Assembly: GCA_001940655.1 (NCBI GenBank)
Contig: MBAA01000211.1
Coordinates: 25,076-30,692 of the forward strand
Direction of reading: 5' to 3'
Origin: Promethearchaeota archaeon CR_4
Lineage (GTDB): Archaea; Asgardarchaeota; Lokiarchaeia; Sigyniarchaeales; CR-4
Length of the DNA: 5,617 nucleotides
The notes under the pieces were generated by a model, which was given only the letters and a program-made list of their open reading frames with translations, was not told the origin of the DNA and made no database searches. Every line of letters starts with the position of its first letter. Positions within the stretch are counted from its first letter, which is position 1. This document shows positions 1 through 4,883 of this stretch, one piece after another. A program made the translations under genes and the position numbers.

Positions 1-109
1 TTTCATAATCCCTGGTAACCTCTTTAGATATTTCGAGAACGCACGAGACGAGATCAAGGTCTCACGGGAAGTAGGGCGGATTTTCAAATCTAGCGATCTT
101 CTCGGTTGA
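1..109 (+). pseudogene. Decayed 3' fragment of a class I methyltransferase gene, paralog of the downstream fusion gene
   Basis: Read from base 5, codons translate to a peptide containing YFENARDEIKVSREVGRIFK and end at TGA (107-109). This aligns without gaps to bases 1018-1107 of the large gene downstream (residues 165-194 there, with YFENARDDIKVLRDVGRILK). By my hand count 70 of 90 bases and 21 of 30 residues match. After AGC (92-94) six bases present in the intact gene are missing, CTTCTC matches again, and a stop follows where the intact gene continues for about 460 residues. The Rossmann core is therefore cut before its last strands and no ATP-grasp part follows. The similarity reaches the window edge, so the 5' part lies outside. 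Alternatively it is the mutated end of a shorter methyltransferase gene, but the deletion and stop inside the conserved core favour a pseudogene. Confidence 0.8.
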
Positions 110-456
110 AATATTTTTGTTCAACTTACCCTAACAATCGGTAAAAGTATTGGTGGTTCTCTTCCTGTTAATTCTCACTTCAGCTACTGCGACACAATTA
201 TCAAATTGTCCCCGGCGGGAACGTTTTGTCCCTAGATCCTTCTTAGAATTTCTTAAAAATTTACATTAGTTTTCATTAGTTCATTATGATTACGATCGCG
301 CACTTTTGAGAGTGATTCTCTAGGTTCGGGAATTTTGGGGGGAATGCAAAAATTGTCGGGGGAACTTTGGGGCCTTAATTCCCATTAAGCGGGCGACCGG
401 TTTTCTTATCGAGCGTTTAAAAATCTTGAGTTTTTATTAGTATTCTAAGCCATAGG
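110..456. other. Intergenic stretch without a convincing gene
   Basis: No frame here looks like a real protein. The frame of the methyltransferase relic stays open from 110 to TAG at 233-235 (41 codons), but its translation does not resemble the continuation of the intact paralog. The stretch holds a perfect 6-bp inverted repeat with a 4-base spacer, ACAATT-ATCA-AATTGT (194-209), overlapped by an imperfect GC-rich palindrome GTCCCCGGCGGGAAC (208-222). A loosely similar G-rich motif containing attgtcgggggaac occurs near 350-365. These could be regulator sites for the downstream gene or remains of the lost paralog; neither is shown. Confidence 0.5.
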
Positions 457-464
457 TTTATAAA
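457..464 (+). promoter_or_regulatory. Archaeal TATA box (TTTATAAA) for the methyltransferase/ATP-grasp gene
   Basis: TTTATAAA is the best TATA-like element ahead of the large gene. With usual archaeal spacing, transcription would begin about 25-28 bases downstream, near 485-490. That gives a leader of about 40 bases to the GTG at 526 or about 60 to the ATG at 550. A weaker A/T stretch, GTTTAAAAATC, lies near 414-424. Confidence 0.5.
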
Positions 465-525
465 CGCCTGATCAAAATCTTTTCATAAGCAATAAAAACA
501 AAAACAATTTCAACCTCCAAAAAAA

Positions 526-2502
526 GTGTCGAGTTGCTCATTTTCACATATGCGAAAACAATCATCGGTCGAGAAGGCGGATACTGAGGAACCGCCGAAT
601 AACTCGCCGGTTCGGGGGAAAATCGAGAGAGTAACAATTGCAAAAACCTTCGGGCCGGTTGTAAACCTTGAAGAACACGTTCATCCCGATTGGTGGAGGA
701 ATATTTTCAACGCCCTTTACCTTAAAACGGACGGGGACGTTGTAGAAGACCCAAACATCACTCGTAAGGAAATTGATATATTTTCCAACCTCCTGCACTT
801 ATCTTCTCAAGAGCGGATTTTAGATATGGCTTGCGGGCAGGGGAGACACGTCTTGGAATTGGCGCGGCGAGGATTCAAGAACGTTGAGGGAATTGACCAG
901 TCCCATTTCTTGATAGAAAAGGCAAAGAAGGATGCGAATAAGGAAAATCTTTTCGTAACGTTCAAGGAAGGTGACGCGCGGCAGCTCCCTTATCCGACTG
1001 ACACATTCGATGTCGTCATGATCCTCGGAAATAGCTTTGGGTATTTCGAGAACGCGCGGGACGATATCAAAGTCTTGCGGGACGTTGGTCGGATTCTCAA
1101 ACCTAGCGGGCGGATTCTTCTCGACATCACGAATGGGGATTACGTTCGGAAGAATTACCAACCTCGGTCGTGGGAGTGGATAGACAAGGACTACTTTGTG
1201 TGCCGGGAACGGTCACTGTCCTCGGACGGATCCCGGCTCATCTCGCGGGAAGTCATCACCCAGACGGACAAGGGTGTCATCGCCGACCAATTCTACGCGG
1301 AACGCCTCTATACCCAACAAGGGATGATCCAGTTACTCACCGAAGCAGGTTTTACCAATGTCTGCGCGAATTGCGAAATCACCCCCGATTCCCAGCGGAA
1401 CCAAGATTTGGGTATGATGGCCAACCGTATCCTTTTCACCGCCACCCTACATAAAGAATGGACGTACACCAACGGAAAGAAACACGAACAGGTCAAGAAC
1501 GTGGTCGTCCTAATGGGCGACCCCTCGATCAAGGACGTGGTCAAACCTGATGGCAGCTTTGACGATGATGACATCTACACTATAGACCAGATGAAGAATG
1601 CCTTGCACCAGATCCCTGGTCGGCACTTCACTTTCCTTGATCACCATTCTACTATGATGGCCGACATCCGCAAGCGTGCGGGTAAGGTCGACTACATCCT
1701 CAATTTGTGCGATGAAGGCCTTTTCAACGACGCCCGTAATGAACTTCACGTGCCAGCACTTCTCGACATCCTGCGTATTCCTTATACAGGGGCCGGACCA
1801 CAGTGTTTAGCCCATTGCTTTGATAAATCCTTAGTTCGGGGCATAGCTCGCGAGATGGGCATCCCGATACCAGCGGCGTGTTGGATTGAACCAGACCAGA
1901 CCAAGATAGAGTTGGCGTGCGACTTTCCAGTAATCCTCAAACCTAACTTTGCAGACTCGTCCTTTGGGATCACCGCGAAAAACGTGGCTCACAACATGGA
2001 AGAACTTCTGGCCGCGATCAAGGACGTGCGGGAGAAATTCGGGTATAACCGACAATTCCTCGTAGAAGAATACCTCACTGGCAAAGACCTGAGCGTGGGT
2101 ATCATTGGTAATCCCCCCAACCACATCGTACTCCCGTTTAACGAGGATGCCTATAACATCCCTGCAGGCCTCCCGGCCATCTGCGGTTACGAAGCCAAGT
2201 GGGATCCCAAGTCCCCCTACTGGGACGGCGTGAAGAGCATCCAGGCGGAAGTACCAGAAGCAACGAAAAAGGTAATGATTGATGCTTCCGTAATGTTGTT
2301 CACGCGGTTGGAGTGCCACGATTACGCACGGTTTGACTGGCGCTTGAATGGAAAAGGCGAACCCAAGCTGCTAGAGGCAAATCCCAATCCAGGTTGGTGC
2401 TGGGACGGCCACTTGGCGAAAATGGCCAAGTATGCGGGTTATAGCTACTCTGACACGCTCCGCCTCATCCTCGAGGCCGCAGAGAAGCGGTTTGGCATCT
2501 AA
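526..2502 (+). CDS. Bifunctional SAM-dependent methyltransferase / ATP-grasp (D-Ala-D-Ala ligase-like) fusion protein
   Basis: Residues about 45-308 form a class I methyltransferase: motif I ILDMACGQGRH (98-108), acidic EGIDQS (121-126), GDARQLPY (149-156) and FDVVMILGNSFGYF (161-174). Residues about 325-658 form an ATP-grasp ligase of the D-Ala-D-Ala ligase superfamily: IPYTGAGP (418-425), DK (433-434), FPVILKP with ATP-site Lys472, glycine/serine loop ADSSFGI (476-482), VEEYLTGKDLSVG (513-525), and ARFD (601-604) with LLEANPNPG (615-623), whose Asp604, Glu617 and Asn619 match the metal ligands. So ATP-driven carboxylate-amine ligation plus methylation is expected in the cytoplasm; substrate unknown. 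The N-terminal GGxSxExxVS motif of true ligases is absent and the terminal Ser-Leu pair is Gly628-His629, arguing against D-Ala-D-Ala. No signal peptide or membrane helix is visible. The start is GTG 526 or ATG 550 (residue 9); neither has a Shine-Dalgarno site, and ATG 550 is as likely. GC is clearly higher than in its neighbours. Confidence 0.93.
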   Translation: MSSCSFSHMRKQSSVEKADTEEPPNNSPVRGKIERVTIAKTFGPVVNLEEHVHPDWWRNIFNALYLKTDGDVVEDPNITRKEIDIFSNLLHLSSQERILDMACGQGRHVLELARRGFKNVEGIDQSHFLIEKAKKDANKENLFVTFKEGDARQLPYPTDTFDVVMILGNSFGYFENARDDIKVLRDVGRILKPSGRILLDITNGDYVRKNYQPRSWEWIDKDYFVCRERSLSSDGSRLISREVITQTDKGVIADQFYAERLYTQQGMIQLLTEAGFTNVCANCEITPDSQRNQDLGMMANRILFTATLHKEWTYTNGKKHEQVKNVVVLMGDPSIKDVVKPDGSFDDDDIYTIDQMKNALHQIPGRHFTFLDHHSTMMADIRKRAGKVDYILNLCDEGLFNDARNELHVPALLDILRIPYTGAGPQCLAHCFDKSLVRGIAREMGIPIPAACWIEPDQTKIELACDFPVILKPNFADSSFGITAKNVAHNMEELLAAIKDVREKFGYNRQFLVEEYLTGKDLSVGIIGNPPNHIVLPFNEDAYNIPAGLPAICGYEAKWDPKSPYWDGVKSIQAEVPEATKKVMIDASVMLFTRLECHDYARFDWRLNGKGEPKLLEANPNPGWCWDGHLAKMAKYAGYSYSDTLRLILEAAEKRFGI

Positions 2503-2508
2503 TTTTTT
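2503..2508 (+). terminator. Oligo-T terminator after the fusion gene
   Basis: A run of six T directly follows the TAA stop (2500-2502), and another pyrimidine-rich run follows it. Oligo-T without a hairpin is the usual archaeal intrinsic terminator. Only 18 bases separate this stop from the stop of the convergent gene, so termination here would prevent antisense read-through. Confidence 0.5.
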
Positions 2509-2520
2509 CCCCCTCTTATC

Positions 2521-3045
2521 CTATTCAGTACAACCTGGATCTATCCCTTTCATTCCACAGGATTTACAAATTTTAGTTGCTTTCCTCAAGTGGATCGCTC
2601 GAACTGGCAATAGTAAACCTATTAGAAGGATAAACATGACAAGGAGCTTGATTATAAGTGGGTTGTCAAAGAAGTAAAATGCAAAAATGAGGAGAAACCC
2701 GCTGCCTACCCCTATGCTGAACTTTTGAAGGATTTTCACATTTCTGATCTCTGAATATTTTGTGTGACTCGCAAAGAGTGTGAAGTAACAGGAAAGGCCA
2801 ATTCCCAAGAGAATAAATAGCGAAACTTGGTTTTCGAGATATAACCAAGTTCCTACCCCGATACTCGCGACTGCAGACGGGTATCCGATGTAACACCCGA
2901 TACAGAAATGAAATCGTCCTAACATAAAGGTATGGGCTTTAAATCTGGCACAACCCGGATGGTGGGACAAGGGGAAGGAGGGAGGTTCATTGGCTATCGC
3001 TCGCTCACAGAACCCTTTTCGTGGTAGAGATTTTTGTTCAAACAT
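2521..3045 (-). CDS. Small Cys/His-rich membrane protein, function unknown
   Basis: This 174-residue protein has about four hydrophobic segments (roughly 52-69, 74-93, 109-127, 130-149). The N-terminal side carries HHPGC (28-32), RFKAH (34-38) and FCIGCYIGYP (47-56); the C-terminal tail carries CKSCG (160-164) and Cys172. The layout HHPxC...H...FCxGC followed by membrane helices resembles uncharacterised archaeal proteins I recall, so the Cys/His clusters probably bind a metal such as zinc (inference). Function is unknown. ATG 3045 gives the longest form, and a TATA-like element sits about 28 bases upstream, which suits a nearly leaderless start. A TTG at residue 26 (2968-2970), just before HHPGC, is the alternative. 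The gene converges on the fusion gene with an 18-base gap. Its first codons overlap, on the opposite strand, a transposase relic. The patterned cysteines and helices argue that it is real. Confidence 0.8.
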   Translation of the reverse strand: MFEQKSLPRKGFCERAIANEPPSFPLSHHPGCARFKAHTFMLGRFHFCIGCYIGYPSAVASIGVGTWLYLENQVSLFILLGIGLSCYFTLFASHTKYSEIRNVKILQKFSIGVGSGFLLIFAFYFFDNPLIIKLLVMFILLIGLLLPVRAIHLRKATKICKSCGMKGIDPGCTE

Positions 3046-3227
3046 ACCTGAATTCGCTTCTGTATCAACATTTAAAAGCGTATGTGGTGCAACGAACGTA
3101 CTCGGTATTCAAGGGGCGGTTCGGGGAAGCAACGATGGCCCTCAAGTGGGAGAATCAAGAACACGAGGTTGACGGGAGGCTAGCCCTGCTCAATTGGGAT
3201 ATCCCTCGCCCACTTATACCTTTGTAG
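3021..3227 (+). pseudogene. C-terminal relic of an IS5/IS4-type DDE transposase
   Basis: The open frame from GTG 3021 to TAG 3227 encodes 68 residues. Its second half, from VVQRTYSVFKGRFGE (residues 22-36) through KWENQEHEV and LALLNWD (near residues 42-60), matches the recurring end of archaeal IS5/IS4-like transposases, VE(R/T)xFSxxKxxFGE ... KxxNQxxEV ... LLxN. In that pattern the Glu after Val is the last residue of the DDE triad; here it is Gln24 (CAA, 3090-3092). Nothing upstream on this strand resembles the rest of a transposase, and the minus-strand membrane gene occupies that DNA. It is therefore a truncated, inactive remnant. The first 20 or so residues may not belong to it. No terminal inverted repeats or target duplication could be identified. 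The family call rests on motif memory, without a database search. Confidence 0.6.
3071..3077 (-). promoter_or_regulatory. TATA-like element for the minus-strand membrane gene
   Basis: Read on the minus strand this is TTTTAAA within CGCTTTTAAATG. Its centre is about 28-30 bases upstream of the ATG at 3045, the spacing expected between an archaeal TATA box and the transcription start, so the mRNA could be leaderless or nearly so. It lies within the codons of the transposase relic on the other strand. Confidence 0.35.
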
Positions 3228-3232
3228 GTGGG
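3209..3232 (+). repeat. Inverted repeat over the end of the transposase relic
   Basis: CCCACTTA (3209-3216) and TAGGTGGG (3225-3232) can pair over 8 bp with one G-U wobble and an 8-base loop TACCTTTG. The right arm includes the relic's TAG stop. It may be a leftover terminator or part of the element's end; no T run follows. Confidence 0.4.
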
Positions 3233-3270
3233 AAGAGCAGATTGTGAAACACCCTAGGTAAATAAAATCC

Positions 3271-3280
3271 TTAAAATATA
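3271..3280 (+). promoter_or_regulatory. TATA box for the seven-helix membrane protein gene
   Basis: TTAAAATATA lies 31-40 bases upstream of ATG 3311. Usual spacing would place the transcription start at about 3301-3305, leaving a leader of only a few bases. No Shine-Dalgarno sequence precedes the ATG, which fits leaderless translation. Confidence 0.5.
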
Positions 3281-3310
3281 TCATCGAGAATCACAAATCG
3301 ACAAACAACT

Positions 3311-4378
3311 ATGGTATTAAATCCCGTACAAATTGAGGGAATATTCTATCTATTCCTGACAGTTCCGATTGCTATCGCTTTCATTATCACAGTACATCAC
3401 TACCTCCGATATAAATCTCGCCCGTCTCTCTACTTTGCGATGGCATGGTTAAATTATGTAATATGGGGACTCGCCAATGGTTTCGTTTTTTTTCTAAATG
3501 TTCCTATCTTTGGATTTATAGGCGCATACATTACCATACCTTTAGCAATTTTCACCGTGCTCTTCTTTGATAGCATCTCTCGAGAAGATGTGAGTCTAGT
3601 TAAGATGCTCGTTGTCACAATTCTCTCTACCGCGAAATTTGTATTATTGTTGCAACCTGATGCCATTCAATCCACACCATATCCCGGTGGATTTGAGAGA
3701 CTCACATTAAATATTCCTCTTATGATTCTTGGATCCTTATTAACAACTACATTGGGATTGTGGTACGTGTATTATACGGCACAAATCCATAGAAATGCGC
3801 CCAAAAAAATGAAATACTATTCTGGAATGTGTTTGGGAGGAGCTATCACTATGGGGTTGGTTGGACCGCTCATTTCTTTATTTTCAGCGAACTTTCCTAT
3901 CATCATTAATGTTGGGATAGGAGCTTTGCTTACAAGTATAGCCTTCACCCGTCAATCCCACTTAGCATATATCCTTCCATTTAAACTGTTTCGCCTGACA
4001 GTGGTCGATAATTCCAGTGGAATTCATTTATTCACACATGTATGGAATCCAGATAGCGAATTCATTAATCCTAACCTTTTTTCAGGTGTATTGCAGGGAA
4101 TCACCGGGATTTTGCAAGAATCGCTCCGGAAAGGTTTTCCGCGAGAGATTAATCTCGATTATGCAACGATCCTAATAAATCGAAGCGAGGAAATTCCGGT
4201 GACCTTTGTCCTCATTGCTTCAAGATCATCATCATACCTTAGACAAGCTCTTCAAACTTTTACGGAACACTTTTCCCGGGTATTTAAAGGGTCTTTCTCG
4301 ACACGAAAACGCGTTGTGATTGCCGATTTCACTCCCGCAGAAGGATTGGTTGCGATTTCGTTTCCATTTATCCCGTAA
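3311..4378 (+). CDS. Seven-helix membrane protein with C-terminal longin-like cytoplasmic domain
   Basis: This 355-residue protein has seven hydrophobic segments at about 10-31, 38-62, 64-87, 97-114, 132-156, 168-192 and 194-213. No N-terminal cleavable signal is evident and an eighth helix is lacking. A soluble domain of about 130 residues follows, reading LTVVDNSSGIHLFTHVW (229-245), LFSGVLQGITGILQES (256-271), VTFVLIASRSSSYLRQAL (297-314) and FTEHFSRVF (317-325). The order strand with a GI-LF turn, long helix, strand with VLIAS, long helix resembles longin/profilin-like folds known from Asgard small-GTPase partners and from adaptor and SNARE proteins (fold call by pattern only). I see no His-kinase, HAMP or GTPase motif. 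A receptor or sensor that passes a signal to a cytoplasmic partner is a reasonable inference. ATG 3311 is the first Met and sits a few bases after the expected transcription start, so the gene is probably monocistronic. Base composition is near 40% GC in the part sampled. Confidence 0.85.
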   Translation: MVLNPVQIEGIFYLFLTVPIAIAFIITVHHYLRYKSRPSLYFAMAWLNYVIWGLANGFVFFLNVPIFGFIGAYITIPLAIFTVLFFDSISREDVSLVKMLVVTILSTAKFVLLLQPDAIQSTPYPGGFERLTLNIPLMILGSLLTTTLGLWYVYYTAQIHRNAPKKMKYYSGMCLGGAITMGLVGPLISLFSANFPIIINVGIGALLTSIAFTRQSHLAYILPFKLFRLTVVDNSSGIHLFTHVWNPDSEFINPNLFSGVLQGITGILQESLRKGFPREINLDYATILINRSEEIPVTFVLIASRSSSYLRQALQTFTEHFSRVFKGSFSTRKRVVIADFTPAEGLVAISFPFIP

Positions 4379-4401
4379 TATTTTATAATGAAAAGAGATG
4401 A

Positions 4402-4425
4402 TCTACCATAGAAAAAAGAGGTAGA
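4402..4425 (+). terminator. Weak hairpin downstream of the seven-helix gene
   Basis: TCTACC (4402-4407) and GGTAGA (4420-4425) form a 6-bp stem with a 12-base A-rich loop, 24 bases after the stop codon. No T run follows directly, but the plus strand becomes very T-rich from about 4470 (for example T8 at 4512-4519), where archaeal transcription could end. Confidence 0.25.
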
Positions 4426-4455
4426 ATGAGATTTCTTACCTTGAGATAAAGAATA

Positions 4456-4569
4456 CTAATTTTCAGCCTTTTCTTTGCTGATATTTTCTTTTTCAACATT
4501 CTCAGTTTCTTTTTTTTGCGTTTCTTCTTTTTTCGTTGCTTTCTTTTGTTTTACTCTTCTGCAAAACAT
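4456..4569 (-). CDS. Candidate small Lys/Glu-rich protein, 37 residues
   Basis: ATG 4569 to TAG 4456 on the minus strand encodes MFCRRVKQKK followed by a tail made almost wholly of Lys, Glu, Thr and Asn, ending KEKAEN. The open frame extends a few codons before the ATG to a TAA, adding KESKVVKD. I do not recognise it. It could be a tiny basic/acidic protein or the charged tail of a decayed gene. It could also be chance, because the plus strand here is a long polypyrimidine tract (about 4470-4560) that automatically yields Lys and Glu codons on the other strand. TATA-like sequences lie upstream on the minus strand (4640-4655), but there is no good ribosome binding site. Confidence 0.3.
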   Translation of the reverse strand: MFCRRVKQKKATKKEETQKKETENVEKENISKEKAEN

Positions 4570-4639
4570 ATCTTTGACAACCTTTGATTCTTTTTAGATT
4601 ATCGACCCTTGCTGTTAGCAGTTTTTATGTATAAATCTC

Positions 4640-4673
4640 TATTTAAACTTATAAGACTAAGAATTTTAATTCT
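4640..4673 (-). promoter_or_regulatory. TATA-like cluster and palindrome upstream of the small Lys/Glu-rich frame
   Basis: On the minus strand, a 6-bp inverted repeat with a 2-base spacer (AGAATT-AA-AATTCT, 4660-4673) is followed by CTTATAAG (4648-4655) and TTTAAAT (4640-4646). This would place transcription near 4615-4625, about 50 bases before ATG 4569. The arrangement looks like an operator beside a TATA box, but the region is so AT-rich that chance is a serious alternative. Confidence 0.25.
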
Positions 4674-4699
4674 GCTGAAATTATCGAATTCTCGATGGA

Positions 4700-4801
4700 A
4701 TGCATTTTCACGATGATTATTTTGTTGGGAGGTTATTTCTGACTGAAATTAACGTCCATCGGTTCCTTATCGAAATCTTTTTTGAGGTTCAAGGTGCAAT
4801 T
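4700..4801 (+). other. Possible 33-codon open frame, unrecognised
   Basis: ATG 4700 runs to TAA at 4798-4800. The peptide starts MHFHDDYFVGRLFLTEINVH and ends EVQGAIPP, a protein-like mixture of hydrophobic and charged residues. The only Shine-Dalgarno-like motif lies inside it. The frame may instead be read from CTG 4739 behind GGGAGGT, or be a gene relic. I cannot assign a family. Confidence 0.15.
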
Positions 4802-4883
4802 CCCCCATAAAGTATGGATTTCTCAGTTATAACGTAATTTTTAAAGATCGAAAATTTGTGATTGTATCTCTTCTTTTTTTGGA

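Larger units (their letters stand above)
4570..4883. other. AT-rich intergenic stretch, mostly without recognisable content
   Basis: Besides the possible promoter noted at 4640-4673, it holds an inverted repeat ATCGA-ATTC-TCGAT (4683-4696), a GGGAGGT motif (4727-4733) resembling a Shine-Dalgarno site, and a plus-strand 33-codon frame (4700-4800). T7 at 4874-4880 lies beyond the corrinoid pseudogene's stop but on the wrong strand to terminate it. No RNA gene was recognised. Confidence 0.4.

Noticed and set aside
115..125. An 11-base match (tttttgttcaa) between the left relic region and the transposase relic at about 3030-3041, suggesting a shared element end.
   Set aside because: A few 11-base T-rich matches are expected by chance in a window of this size and the similarity does not extend.
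252..425. A minus-strand frame reading KPVARLMGIKAPKFPRQF in the 5' intergenic region.
   Set aside because: It is short, has no start with supporting signals and matches no family I can name.
820..1749. Several minus-strand frames and one plus-strand frame (1170-1454) of about 80-110 codons within the fusion gene.
   Set aside because: All are shadows of the 658-residue protein, whose motifs cover the same DNA.
1831..2319. A 162-codon minus-strand open frame opposite the ATP-grasp domain.
   Set aside because: It is antisense to a strongly conserved coding region and its translation has no recognisable motifs; it reflects the codon use of the real gene.
526..2502. Calling the ATP-grasp half a true D-alanine-D-alanine ligase (Ddl).
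   Set aside because: The substrate-contacting motifs at both ends differ, so only the superfamily assignment is supported.
2990..3172. A 60-codon plus-strand frame overlapping the transposase relic.
   Set aside because: It lies in a different frame from the transposase motifs and its translation shows no family pattern.
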